A stretch of 64,000 bases of DNA from Hypericum androsaemum. Its lineage: Eukaryota; Streptophyta; Magnoliopsida; Malpighiales; Hypericaceae. Location of the stretch: positions 20,719,691 to 20,783,690 of the forward strand of contig OZ023185.1 in assembly GCA_963995505.1 (NCBI GenBank), written 5' to 3'. Shown here piece after piece: positions 32,030 to 44,879 of the stretch. Positions within the stretch are counted from its first letter, which is position 1. Each line of letters opens with the position of its first letter. A program made the position numbers and the translations under genes. The notes beneath the pieces were generated by a model, which ran no database searches, had not been told where the DNA came from, and saw nothing but the letters and a program-made list of their open reading frames with translations.

Positions 32030-35000
32030 TCAATGGTTTGAAGTGTGGGCTGTCTGATTAGGTGGCACACGCCAGATTCTTGTTTGCTCGTCAAAGCTCC
32101 CTAGTTTAGCCGATTGATTCTTCGTGCCTAATTGGTTTGCGAAAAGCTCGTAGTACGCTAAGGCATCAATGCCTTCCAGTACTCTGATCGGTTTTCCTTG
32201 CTTGTGATTAACCACGGTTTCACCATCGTTACACTCAGCACCTTCAGCTATCACCTTGATGCGTTTGATCTCCAGTCTCGGCTTCAACTCGGAACGATCA
32301 CCGGCCAATAGAATCGCGCCAACTATTTCTCCCAAGAATGTGTCCTGCCAGTGACAAGTACATAACTAGTTGGTGATGATCCTGTTGGAGTAACGATGCA
32401 GATGTTGGTTTGGAATCATTTACCATGTGCTTGTATCTGTGATGAGTTTGTTGCAGGCGGTAAAGCTTCGACAGCAGGCGACGAGAGAACGAGGCCTCCG
32501 GTGTATTCTTCTTCCTTGTCCTGCCTAGCTTCCCAAGTAGAGCGGAGAAAGAACTAACTTGGCGTTGGATGCCGAGTGGAATGAGTATGATATCGAGCGA
32601 GGACCCGAATACTGTCTTTGCAGCCAAGGGGTCAAGGAACATGTTCATCTCTGTATAGTCATTAGAACTAACAGAGAAGACATTTCCTTTGTCTATGCCA
32701 CCTTGGCTGATGTGTCCTCCAACAATATACACTTCCTCGATTGTAGAGGAAGCGTTGCTCGCCGATTGAATGATCTTTGCTAAACTAGTTAAGGGCCCAT
32801 TGGTCAATATTGTAACTTTGGATCCCGGATCCAGTTTTGCAACCACTGATTCCCAAACTTCAAGTGCTAGAGGCTGTCTGAGTTCCGGGTGATCTGTATC
32901 ACGAGGAGCTCCGTGTTCTACCGAGTTTTCGGCAGTATACCTTGGAAACAGATGCTGAGCTCAAATCAGATAACATGTGTAATATTTGAATTGTGGATCA
33001 TATGACCAATGGCTTACCTTCTAGGACTCCGAGGCAGCGAACGAGCGAGGCCGTAAAGAGTGTCCGAGTCCAGAAATCCTCCGCTCCCATGAGGCAGCGC
33101 CTTGACATACTTGCAGTCACCAACACCAAGAGTAAATGACTGGTTCATTCCAAACACCTCCCCGAGACCAACCGGTATGTCGTCTCGACCCATCATATGC
33201 AGTATGTCATAAATGATGTCTATTGTTGCAGCATTTGCCCATCCAGTTGGACTAACAATAATGGCCTAGCATAAGTACTGAAAATTTCAGCTTCTTTGAG
33301 TAATGTGATACATATACTTGACCATCAATCAGGTAAAAATACGCGTCAAGATGCGGAGGATTACCTTGAGATCAGTCACCTCTACTGGTACTTTGAGAAG
33401 GTAAAACAGAGCTAGAAAATCTCCAGCACTCATATCCATGTCAAAGACAACAGGTTTTCCTAGCTTCTTTCCTCTGAAGACGGGTTTGTAATAGACTTCT
33501 CTGTAATATGGAAACTGTGTCGTAAGGTTGAACTTCCCGGATTGTTCAGGGCGATTAAGAACCTGGATTCCGTAAAGAGCATCATCATCATCGGGTTGGC
33601 AGATCTTAAAAATGCAAACAAGTCATTGGAAGAGGTATAAAATTGGCATTAACTCAAACTCACATCCAAGAAATTCTTGAAAAATGCTCTGTTGAGTTCA
33701 CTAGTACCGTTTGGATTCGACTTCGCCTTGGTAGCAACTAGTACCCGCACTCCCTCTTCACCAGTTGCCTCTTGCGTGTAGCCATCCTGTGTCATCAAAG
33801 TTTAAACAAACAACCCTTAATATCTGGAATTTACAATGAACTGAAAATTCCTGAGGAGAACATAACATTTACCTTGCAATTTCCTTTCCCATTTTTCTGA
33901 ATACAGAATGGATCAAAAAGACCTGTCTGGACATGACCACTGTGTACTCCACCTCTCTGTAAACGGAAACTTGGAACGTTACGGCCGTCGAAGAACGGAT
34001 TCGACTCGTCATTGATTCCATAAGGCTCGTTTGATGTCACAACAGTAATGTTCATGTACTCCATCTCAGCAAACTCGTTTTCTCCATTGTGCTTATGGGA
34101 ATTGTTCATGATGGAAACTGCTACTCCAGATAAAAAGGAGTCCCACATAAAATAACTCTGCACGAAAAGACATCACTACAGTTTATTTGCAAGTAATGGA
34201 ATGAATGGGTAAAAAATTCCAATGATTTTGGTTCGAAAGTGTACCGTATAGAACTGGTCGTTAAACCAAGTGTCGCGGGCAATCTTCAGGGATTTATAGC
34301 AGTATTGTGCCTCATATGTGCTCTGACTCTTCTCGAAAGCTTCGAAGAAGTTTTTCGTAATAGGAATAGTATTGGTTGCATCAAGGGGGACAAGGGTGAT
34401 AGGAATTCCTGAATGAATCACCTGCAAAAAAAAAAAAAAACAGGACGTGTTACTTCTGCACATCAATACCATACCTGTTAGAGAGAATTCCACATCGGAA
34501 GTTGCAAGTGGGTTGAGGCTGTTTATAAGTGAGGATGATCGACCCTACTCATTACGTTAAGGTTAGGTTGGGCCTGTTTATAAGTAAGGACGATCCACCT
34601 ACTCACTACCTTAAGGAAGGTTTTGGGTAGGATATGGAATTCCTTAACTTTGAAGAAATCCTTAGTATCAATACCTGATATGCAGCAAAAGGGTCTCCAA
34701 ATATGTTAAACTCGGCGTAAGGATTACTAGTATAGCATGTGAATAGATTTCCACGGTCACCACACTGTTGGGGCTGGCAAGATGACGCGGAATTCTTGGG
34801 GCAACAGCCTGTCGGGTTTCGTGACCTCACGCCACCACCCATGGTATAAATGTGCACAACATTTTTCTTGAGATGTGGATTGGTCATAAGGAAAATGCCA
34901 ATGTTTGTATGAGCTCCTATCATGAAAATAGTAATAGGACCTGCAGATACTTTGTCTATAAGCACCTGTTGCACCGTAGGCTGCCTCAGAGGAGTGTACT

Positions 35001-36012
35001 TCCTGAAACCCTGCTCATATGGAACAACATTACATGGGCTAAAGATGAGTATAGTAAGTATTGCTCATGCAGCTACTCTGAAAATTTCGACCGGTATGGC
35101 CGGACTGTCAAAAAGAGCTCAGGTACTGATAACATTGTTAAGCTACAGAAACAGAAGAAATTTGAGGTTAAGCAGCATCTGATGATATTCTCACCTGTGG
35201 TAAGAACCCTTTCCTTAAGCCATAGCTGGCATCTCTATCCATCCGTCCTCCTTCACCAACCGGAATGGCTTGTCTGTATCTACAACCTCCCGCAGTTGTA
35301 CGTCCCTATCATGTCGAGAATTAACCAATTCGGTATCATGTCTTCTGTAGTCATCTCCACAATTAAATTTCCTCAAAACATTTAAAGCTACCTGATACAT
35401 AATTTTAACTTAAAGAGTGCAGGCAGCTTCCTGATGCTTATGAGTAAGCATGGACCTTAAACAAACTACTGCATCTTCATTAGTGATGAATGAGGTACTT
35501 GAATCGTACCTGTTCGATGATGGGAAGATATCCACCAACATTGTGAAGTATCGTGCCGTCGTCCAATATGCCACCGTCACCTCCAACTCCGACTGAAACA
35601 TCATCCCGGCCCATCATGGAAAGGATGTCATAGATATGGTTCACGGCGTGTCCTGCATCAGTCCATGCATTTGCACTGATAGTGATTGCCTGTACCAAGG
35701 CAAATTAGTACTAGTATGAGAAAATGAAAAACTGATTTCTAGCCAAAAGAGTATCAGGGTCATCAGATATTCGATTTTGCTTCTAATAATCAACCAAAAG
35801 CTGAAACATAACTTGAAGAAACATTAAATTCTGACCTCCAGTTCAAACTCTGATCTGTTAAGCTTCAAGAGGTACAGAAGAGCAAAGTAATCATCTGTGT
35901 CCACATCCGTATCCAAGAGAATCCTATGGGGCCTGCCTTCCACCGCGGACAAGTTTGCCCCGCAGAGGCTTAATATGAGTAGTACAACCAGCCAAAGATT
36001 GTGCTGCCGCAT
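32030..36012 (-). CDS. NSH3: NSH3-A: intact two-domain apoplastic nucleoside hydrolase
   Basis: Exons on the minus strand: 36012-35836, 35689-35510, 35305-35195, 35010-34675, 34421-34245, 34157-33873, 33786-33664, 33562-33365, 33265-33018, 32940-32424 and 32344-32030. All are GT-AG and in phase, giving 888 residues, close to the roughly 890 of Arabidopsis NSH3. The start [10 protein letters not shown] is chosen because a signal peptide follows directly (residues 1-25); an in-frame ATG 45 bases earlier is possible. Domain 1 has DTDVDTDD (34-41), the metal and ribose site, and the cysteine-rich loop [19 protein letters not shown]. Domain 2 has DMDMSAGD (504-511), lacking the full aspartate set, so catalysis probably rests on domain 1. 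The expected role is cleavage of extracellular inosine and adenosine. Intron 4 holds an LTR-like fragment. No lesion is seen, so this is the likely functional copy. Confidence 0.93.
34479..34645. repeat. LTR- or TRIM-like fragment in intron 4 of NSH3-A
   Basis: It begins TGTTAGAGAGAATTCCACATCGG, the kind of start seen in many plant LTR and TRIM elements. An approximately 55-bp segment with CTGTTTATAAGTRAGGAYGATC occurs twice within it. The right end is not clear and no target duplication could be fixed. Confidence 0.45.
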
Positions 36013-36057
36013 CACTCTCGCAATGACAATCAATGGTTCCTTCCTTTGAAGCTGCAA

Positions 36058-37171
36058 ACTGAAGTAACTCTCGGAATACTAACACCTTAGGAACTTCAAG
36101 AGTCCTTAAGCTTGGAAGATAATGGTGGGAGCTACACTTGATGTTGCAGCATGCGTAATGGAGAGGCCGCCCCTATATGGTGGTTGAAACCATCAGCAAT
36201 CAGATTATAATACTTTCAAGGGGGATTTTGACAATTAAAGCGAAAAAAAAACACTAATTTAACACTGACACTTAAAAAGCATGGTTTGACTTCCCCAATA
36301 AAGAAAAGTTTGGCACCAAATTAATGCTAGTTCTATCATCTTCATCATTACCCTTGATTGCCTTCCAACCGACCATGATGAATTGTCCTACCACTCCGCT
36401 TAGTACAAGACTAGTCGAAGGGACATTTTTAGCTCAAAGTGAGTGAATCAAGAACGATTACTTTTTCCTCGAAAAAAAGAACGATTACTTTTGTGTTTAC
36501 TATTCTACTAGTCAATAAGTGTCATAACAGTTACTGGCTATTGGTATAACGAAATTATTTTTTTGATATGGAACGGAGAAGTCGGCGTAGAAAGATGATC
36601 GTGGCAAAAGAGTAACGGGCTGGTGTAACAAATGACAAGTATAATTATTTGCTATTTTGTCGAATTTTTTTCTTGATAAATACAATCTACTTATTAAAAA
36701 ATTTGTCATAACAGTTGATTAAAGACAAGAAAAAGTGGGGCCTGGGAGGGAGATCTTGTTGATCCAAAAGGACCAGACCAGACCGCCCATATATAGCAAC
36801 CAAAATCAGACAACAACAATAACAAGTATCTTAACCAATCAAATTTGTCTCCACCACTATTCTAATTCTCATGCTTTTGCTCTTTGTCAAAAGATAAGGA
36901 GCACATGATTAATGGTGTTACCTATTACAGTCGAGGGTTGTAGATTTATAACACAACCAAGTAAATAAAGAGAAGCAAAAGCTAAACATGACAAAATTTA
37001 CCGAGGTTTCGACCGTTGACCGACAAAAAGAGAAGGGATGAGATCTCCTTCGTAATCGTGGAGGGTGGTAAATCTTTTCCCATAATATAATCCGATGAAA
37101 GCGAGAGATCGGATACGATTCGTTGTCCAACTCCGGGGAGGTGATGAGGAAATATTATCTATCTGGGATTG
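36058..37171. other. Intergenic region upstream of NSH3-A
   Basis: I see no gene. The first few hundred bases presumably hold the NSH3-A promoter. No motif stands out enough to call. Confidence 0.4.
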
Positions 37172-37180
37172 AGTTAGAAA

Positions 37181-37595
37181 TAGGGATGGCAGAAATACTC
37201 ATATCCTATGGGTCGGGCCTATCTTTACTCCATGGGTCAAGGGTCTGGGATAGGGTATAGGTATGTGTCCGATATACTAATAATTTTATGATTAATCTTC
37301 ACATATTAGTTATGATTTATTTGAATTATATATATATATATAATATTAAAATTTTGTGTTTAAAAAATTATCAAAATTATCTTGCATTTAATTCGAGAGT
37401 CGGACCCTATAGACCCTGCAGACCCTGAGGGTAAGACCCTGCAGACCCTGAGGCCTGAGGCCTGAGGGTAAGGATATGAGTCTAGTAATGAAATTTTTTG
37501 AGGGTTCAAGAGTAGGGTATGGGTCAAACTTTTGAAACTAGGGTATGGGTAGGGTCCTACTAATACATTTTCCTACTCTACCCATCGCCATTCCA
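37181..37595. mobile_element. hAT-like MITE
   Basis: It begins TAGGGATGGC and ends GCCATTCCA. A perfect 9-mer AGTTAGAAA lies flush on both sides (37172-37180 and 37596-37604). The interior has repeated GACCCTGCAGACCCTGAGG and GGGTATGGGTMRGG text, also found in the elements at 27644 and 63538. No coding sequence. Confidence 0.7.
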
Positions 37596-37599
37596 AGTT

Positions 37600-38295
37600 A
37601 GAAAAAGCAAAAAATTATGAGTTTTCAGTTGCAAGAAAAAGCACAAAACTGTGCATTTTTTAGCTAAGAACGCATGATTTTGTGCGTTTTGTGTCAGCTC
37701 CCTGCCACGCGGAATTTTCACATTGGGTTTCAATCATCAGCCCGGTTCATTCGCGGCTTCGCACGAAACGTCCTATTCTACGCATTTTTTGGCCTCCTGT
37801 TGTATGAACACGCGTTTTTTGGCATGTCAAAATTTTGCCTAAATCGAGAAACACGTCATTTCTCGCGTTTTTAGGCATTTAGGCAAAAAAATTGGATTTA
37901 GGCAACCAAAAAAATTCCTGACCAAAATTTTTTTCCTAAATGCCTGAAAACGCAAGAAATGACGCGTTTCTGGATTATTACATATCTGTAAATCAATAGT
38001 TAAATCAAACCAGTATCAAACGGGTATCCGAAAATACCATTAACGATTTTTTTAGTTACAATTTTAATATGTGAAAGTTATATTTAAATACCATTGATGT
38101 TTTTAGGCATTCAGGCAAAAATCAAGATTTTTTTTTGCCTAAATTCAGAAACGCGTCATTTCTTGCCCTAATGCCTAAATTATTATTTTTGCTTAAATCC
38201 AGAAACTCGTCATTTCTTGCCTAAATGCCTAAATTTTTTTTTCCTCACCAATTTTTTTTTTGCCTAAATGCCTAACTATTGATAGGTAATAGTAT
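37600..38295. repeat. Cluster of ~40-bp direct and inverted repeats
   Basis: A motif reading AGAAACRCGTCATTTCT..., followed by GCCTAAATGCCTAAA-type text, appears at least five times between 37840 and 38280, in both orientations. One pair (about 37840-37890 and 37925-37980) forms an inverted repeat. Related GTGCGTTTTGTG text starts at 37620. It resembles the amplified interior of foldback elements. No gene. Confidence 0.5.
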
Positions 38296-38898
38296 CTTAC
38301 GTATAAAACACACATTGCAGTCGGTGAAATAAAAATATGAAAATTCAATCACTAAAAAGAATACGAAAAATCTTCATTTGTGGTGGGTTTATACTTATTT
38401 TTGGGATGGGTGCACAGCGTTTTTTTTATAGAAAATATATAAAAAGAGCTGGCAAAGCAAAACCTAAAGCCTGTCTATGTTCTTTTATAAGTCAATTTTA
38501 TTTCACGTACATATTTACAGCTAATTTCTTTCGTTTGCAAACCGCATGATCGTTAAAACTATACTGAGTAAAACTCCGCGAGGATATAACTATCCAGTGA
38601 CAACTATTTTCTGTAATTTATTGCTTTCTAATTTCACGAATTTTCTTCTTTTAGGAGAGACATCAAATATTGGAATATATGAAAATTAAGAAATGGAATG
38701 GGTCGTCTCATGAAATTGGAGTATTTTTTTTAAATCCAAACTGTTCGGAATGGAACCAACACAATCTAAATACATTGTGGTAATAATGCGTTTCCAACGT
38801 GGATTATGCTTTCTATTTTTCCGGTTATGACGGTTGTAGATAGAGCGAATCTTGCAAAACGGAGCCTTGCATGGGAAATTGCTCTCCCTTTTTCTTTT

Positions 38899-39661
38899 AG
38901 TATTTTTTCCCTTTTTAGGACAAAGACAATATTAAAGTGTGTCTCTATTAAAAATAAATATGATTTTATCTCTATTTTTCTGTAAACTAGCTGCTACACG
39001 AGAGTCAAACATTATTTAGGCATATATTTTCCCTTATTAGAGACACATGAATGTACTATGACATGGTTATGACTTGGTTAATATTCTAAAATCTTGTATA
39101 ATTTGTATATCTCAATAAGGATTATCTGTGTCTTTTTATTTTTGAAATTCGAACTCGATGTCTTTATCATGACATGCAATAGAATATTAGGGGCTGGGGG
39201 CAGCCGGGGCATGAGCCCACTAGTTTGAGGGGCCGACGGCGGCGCCAAAATCGAAGGGTGTGTGCGAATCGCCCGAAAATTGCCGCTCGCGGGAGAGTTT
39301 AGGGTTATTTACCCTAAAAACTAATTTCTTTTAATTTTTTCAGTAATTTTTTCTTTTTAGGATAAAGACAATATTAAAGTGTGTGTCTCTATTAAAAATA
39401 AATATGATATTATCTCTATTTTTCTGTAAACTAGCTGCTACACGAGAGTCAAACATTATTTAGGCATATATTTTCCCATATTAGAGACACATGAATGCAC
39501 TATGACATGGTTATGATTTGGTTAATATTCTAAAATAAAATCTTATATAGTCTGTATATCTCGATAAGGATTGTCTTTACATGTGTATTTTCTATTTGTG
39601 AGATTCGAACTCGATATCTTTATCACAATATACAATCTACGTAGGATTTAGAATATTAGGT
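38899..39661. repeat. Tandem duplication of ~290 bp with a GC-rich insert between copies
   Basis: Copies at about 38899-39190 and 39341-39661 are nearly identical over the middle 200 bases (for example CTAGCTGCTACACGAGAGTC in both). Each ends with GATTCGAACTCGATRTC or a close variant, which resembles a tRNA B box, so a SINE origin is possible. The 150 bases between them (39191-39340) are unusually GC-rich for the region, with no match I recognise. Confidence 0.65.
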
Positions 39662-41279
39662 CGATACAAGTCCTAACCATGTCATAGTGCATAATTGATG
39701 TGTCAAGGTAGCAATTATCCAACTGAAGTAATATAGCTCGCCTAGTTAGAACGTGAAAACTTATATAAGACTACCTTCTTTCTCCAAATACAAGATTATT
39801 CTATTACCCCAAATATACAATAATTACAAGTGAGACATACCCCGAAGCACACGTGGATTCCGACATTGAATTATCTAGTTTCATGCAGCTTCCATAATGA
39901 CCCAAAAAATAATTTCTTACCAACTTTGGCACCTCCATGAACGTGTATATAATAAGGCTAATCCCATTGATAATAAATCACACACACAAAAAAATCGAAT
40001 CATGGCAGCTAAATTCTCCGGCATTAATCTCTCTCTCTTGGTTCTTACTATCATCTGTTTAACTGGCCTATCAAATGCCAGGATCCTATTGCAAGAAATA
40101 TCCACAACCAAATTCCCAGCCCTGATAGCTTTAGGGGACTCAACCTTAGATACGGGCAATAACAACTACATCCATTCCCTTCTCCGTAGCAACTTCAAAC
40201 CCTATGGCATCAATTTCCCCAACCACGTCCCTACAGGTACTCTATTCATGTTTGTTTCCTTTGCTTTAATTTTATCTTTTCTTGATGTATTTTTTTGGTT
40301 TAACTCTTTGCAACTTTGTACCTCACGTGAAGTAAAGTTATATTATTTTTGTGGAAAACTATTCCGTTTATAATTTTTTTCGGAATGTCTATAAGCTTCA
40401 GTACAATATTAAAGACTTTTCATCAATTTTTTGAAAACTTATACTGGTAATCGAAAATTGCACTGCTACTCAATCAATGCTTACCTTTTCATAAATTTAC
40501 AAATTTGTACTGCTAACCGGTAATTGGGTGTATCCCATCCATATTCACATAGTTAATATATTTATACTAATTAAAAATATGTTCCTACAGGGAGATTTTC
40601 AGATGGGAAGCTCATACCTGACTTTCTTGTCGGCTGTTTTGGGATAAAAGAAACCATTTCTCCTTTCCTTGACCCGGCCCTGACCACCCAAGACTTGGCA
40701 ACCGACGTCTGCTTCGCATCGGCCGGGGCAGGCTACGATGATATTACCAACAAGGAGCTGGGAGTCATCCCTGTCATGAAGTAGCTTGACATGTTCAAAA
40801 ACTACATTGCCAAGCTCAATGGATCAGTCGGACAAGCGGAGGCCAAGAAAATAGTCAATGGTGCTTTGTACTTGGTTAGTGCAGGGACTAGTGACTTAGC
40901 TGTTACCTACTACGATATCGGGTTGAGGAAACTCGAATTACCTGATGTTGATGGCTACAACGATTACATCCTTAGTAGGTTGATCAAGTTTGTTCAGGTA
41001 AATAATTAATTATTGACATAATTAAACTCTTTCGACCAGGATGACAATATGCATATATACGATCGGTATATGAATCTTACATCGTAATATTGACATTATT
41101 TCTAGTCGTTGACCTAAAATAGTTATTTTGTCTCAGAAGAACGTATTTGACATCTTAAGATTTTGGTTAGAATTACTTATAAAAAAAGTTGAACTTATAA
41201 AAAAAAAAAGATTTTGGTTAGAATTTTGTTGGCTTTGTGTCTATTGTTAGGATGGATGGTACATAAGTCTGTTGTATAT

Positions 41280-43263
41280 TTTTTTGTTGAAATGGGAGGG
41301 GCAAAAATGCCCCAGTATATAAGCAAAATGGCCAAGTACAACCTACTCAGTGCAGGGCTCCCTCTCGGCCTCTTGTGAGGTTGCGGCCGCCGGTCTCGTC
41401 AAAACCATCTCATGAGAAAACCCAGTGAGAAAAACCCGTGAGAGGGAAAGAGTACCTCGGGAAGAAAAATTCTCCCTTGGCGTTTGGTATGCCGCAAAAC
41501 TTGACCTTGCACCTTCAGCATCTAAATAGTCCCCGGGGGAATGACCCCCTCTAGTCAAATGCGTACAACGAGGAAGGCTAATACCTCGCAAGTCATCAAT
41601 GTAGACTTCAAAGCAGGAAGCTAAGGGGACATCAAAAACAAAAAAATCTAAGAAAATCTCCAAAGCATGCTTGGAGAGCGCGTCGGCTAAACGGTTGCCC
41701 TCACGCTAAGTATGTTAAATGTCAATCACCCAATCCCTCTCCAGCAGCTCACGTGCCCTCGAGATCAGTGTCACCAAAGGGTGGGCCGGGTCTACATCCC
41801 GTCCCACGCATGGGATGGCTAGAGACAAATTTACCTCCACCTGGACTCTCCGAAACCCTCTCTCCTAAGTCAGCTCGAGTCCAAGGACTAGAGCCCAGAG
41901 CTCCGCATCTAAAGAGGTGCAGCTACCAATGCCCTTGGCAAACTCGCATAACCAAATACCACCCGAGTCACGGATAATGCCCCTAGCACCGGTAGGGCCC
42001 AGGCCCCAGATTTTCCATTGAAGCTCCATCGGTATTGAGTTTGACGAAGCCATCCTCAGGACGCTGCCAGGATATTAGGATCTCGCGACGGGGGGGGGGG
42101 GAAGTGGAGTAATTCGGTCTGCCAGGACACGAGCAAACTCCCGTGCTTGTGAAGTGATAAGGAAGGGGGGGTACCCCGGGGTAGAGCCAGGCCTGAAGGT
42201 AGACTCATTTTGCCAGTGCTAGCACCAGAGCCAGAGCCACCAGCAAGCAGTAATGAAGGTCGTTGCCCACGGTGGATCATCCGTGGGAGCAGCAGTATCA
42301 GATATGTTGGCCCAAATCCAACGACGAGGATCAGTTCAGTGTAGAAGCCCTGTGGTGGCCGTGGTAGGAGGGAAATCCATACCGCTCTGGAAAACATGCA
42401 ATCCCGGGCCATGTGTAGCAGGGACTCAGGGCTCTTACTGCACCTCGGGCATGTATCATCCTCCGTAAGGTGTCTCCTTATCTTCTCCACATTGGCCGTC
42501 AACCTGCAATGGTAAAATAACCAAGTGAATAGATAAATTTGCTCAGGGACCCTAAGGGTCCAAATCTGGGACCAGATCGGGTCAGCTGGGGGCATCCCCT
42601 CCACTCTACTCAAGGCCCTATAAGCAGACTGAGTAGAGAAACACCCATTCTGAGTGATCCCACAAGATAGGGAATCAGTCCAATCTGTCGAAACCTGCAA
42701 AAAAGTCAAAGTCAGAGAACTAATAATGTGCGGGGGTAAGTAAGCCTCCAGGCGAGAGGTGTCCCAGCCACTCTCGGGGATCCAGTACTCTGCAACACAT
42801 CTCCTGGCATCGTCCACAGGAAGGTTGCCGAGGAGTTAGTTACCGAGAGGGGATGGAGAGAGCCATGGGTCGTCCCAAAAATATGTCTGTAGGCCATTGC
42901 CCATGTTCCGATGAAGACCACGGGAAAGAATTGGTCGGGCCTTCACCATGGCCTACCAAGTAGAGGATGAACCCTACTTCGGCTGTAGCATTTCAAGATC
43001 GCGACCCTCCTTGCCATACTTGCCATACCTGCTTCAGCCGGGCCTTCACACGATGCAGACTGATCTCCTTCCTGCTAGTTTATACACGGATATGGACAAC
43101 TGTGTCCGTGACTTCATCTGGGGCTCCTAGCAGGAACACCGACAGATGCATCTGATTAGTTGGCCCACTATGTGCCTCCCTAAGGAGGTGGGTGGCCGTA
43201 GTCTTAGCCCTATGCACAAGATCAACATGGCATCCTTTGCCAAGCTGCGATTCCTCCAGTCTC
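41280..43263 (-). mobile_element. LINE (L1 type), 5'-truncated with inverted 5' segment
   Basis: The 15-bp target duplication AAGTCTGTTGTATAT lies at 41265-41279 and 43264-43278. On the minus strand, 42056-42817 encodes the zf-RVT domain (WSQIWTLRVPEQIYLF, CPRCSKSPESLLHMARDC), and 41343-42053 encodes pieces of a C-terminal RNase H (REGNRLADALSKHALE). A short T run at 41280 marks the poly(A) end. The rightmost part, about 42950-43263, is in the opposite orientation: on the plus strand it encodes the end of the RT region (DNCVRDFIWGS, LISWPTMCLPKEVGG), which should precede zf-RVT. This 5' inversion with truncation is the signature of twin priming. The element is dead. Confidence 0.85.
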
Positions 43264-43432
43264 AAGTCTGTTGTATATATATCACTTTACAAAATAGGTT
43301 TTAAATAATTTTGTAATTAAAATTAGTTTTTACTGTTATGCAAAATTTACGTCAAAAGCATAATAATATTTTACACTGTGGTGGTCACAGGAATTATACA
43401 ATCAAGGAGCTCGCAATATAATGGTAGCCAGG

Positions 43433-43722
43433 TGTTATGAATTCAGCAACTAGAGAACAAGATCGCACAAAGAACACGGACACAAGAGATAACGTGGTTC
43501 GGCCTAATGCCTACGTCCACGGTGAGAAAGGAGAAATTTTATTGATGGATCCGAGTCACAAAGCTATACAAAACCTTAGGGTAATATGCCTTTATATAGA
43601 GGCAAACTTTAATACATCAAGTAAGCTATCTAGGTCAAATTAGTAGTCCAAAAGCTAGTCCAAATAGAATAGGAAATAAGTCCACAAATCGTTTCCTCTT
43701 TAATTTCTCGACATCTCTAACA
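43433..43722 (-). repeat. Left (3') LTR of copia 2
   Basis: This LTR is 290 bp and pairs with 46116-46405. Its end toward the GDSL exon is TGTTATG rather than TGTTAGG, one of about six differences. Confidence 0.9.
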
Positions 43723-43928
43723 ATCTCCACCTTGGTGAGAAATTATCCTGTGGACGAACCATGAAGCTCCATCCGAACTTCAACAAACTCTATCTTGATG
43801 AAATACCGCTACATGAAGAACCATGAGAACTTGAGAAACCAAACCGACTCTATCAGCTCCACCTTGACCATAGATACACCGCCATCAATAATACCATCTC
43901 AACTTTCTCACCACCTTTTTTCGTTCAA

Positions 43929-44786
43929 TCACATGGAGTCAGCCCCCAAGCTCGAGCTTCCGAGCTTGCTTGGCGTCTTCTCTCCAATCTCCATCGAACT
44001 CCAACAAGCAAGTCCACCTGCTGAAGCAAACTTGTGACCAATAGATGCGCTCTCTATTTTTTGGTCAATCCCATGTTCTGCAACCTCGAACTGCTTCTTC
44101 GCTAGACCTTCTTGCCTCATACCAATGCTACGTGCCATAGCATACAAAGGATAACCTTTTGTTCTACCAAGTAGAACCCTTGACATGCCACAAACTCTAC
44201 CGTTCGGCCTTGAGTGAGATACCCGATTCGTCGGTGGTGCTACCAACGGCTTCGCATTCCCCATGCAAATCCTACCCAACATCTTTGACGTGCACGTCTC
44301 TTTAGACAACCATAGCGGAAACTTGCTAACTTTGTCTCCGCAAATCCCAACTCCACTCAAACCATTCATGTCAAGCTTTCGCTCCATCACACAAGAGCTT
44401 TTCTCCCCTCTATCGGAACCCAACGATGTGAATCCACCTACAACCGTATTTCCCACTAACCTATAGGTGTTCCTAGCATTCCTTTCACCCTTCATCACCA
44501 TCATAACATCCTTCTCCATCTCTATTAGCCCGTCTACAATATTATAGTTGTACTCACTATAATCCAAGGCTCCTAACGAGATCAAATTCCTCTCCAACTT
44601 CAGAACATGCCTAACCCCACACAATTTTCTCTCAATACCATCCCACATCTTGATTTGGATATCACCTATGCCAGTAATTCTGCAAGTAGAACCATCACCC
44701 ATAGTCACCATACATGAATCAACGAACTTGTAGGTGTCGAACCACCCTCTCTTGGGCGTCATGTGGAAAGAGCAAGTGCTATCCAA
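43929..44786 (-). pseudogene. Copia 2 protease and pre-integrase remnant
   Basis: The frame opens with DSTCSFHMTPKRGWF, the copia protease block in which the usual Asp-Ser-Gly reads Asp-Ser-Thr. It continues with MGDGSTCRITGIGDIQIKMWDG and LERNLISLGALD. The rest drifts into unrecognised text where the integrase should be, marking the deletion. Confidence 0.7.
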
Positions 44787-44879
44787 AATTCAGGAATCAG
44801 AATGCTTTAGACTTACCAAAACAGAAAGAAGATCACCATCTGACCCGTCCGAATGTGAGGCCACATTCACAGAACCTAA

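Noticed and set aside
34852..35385. 177-codon plus-strand frame inside NSH3-A
   Set aside because: It is antisense to exons 3 and 4 of NSH3-A and has no features of its own.
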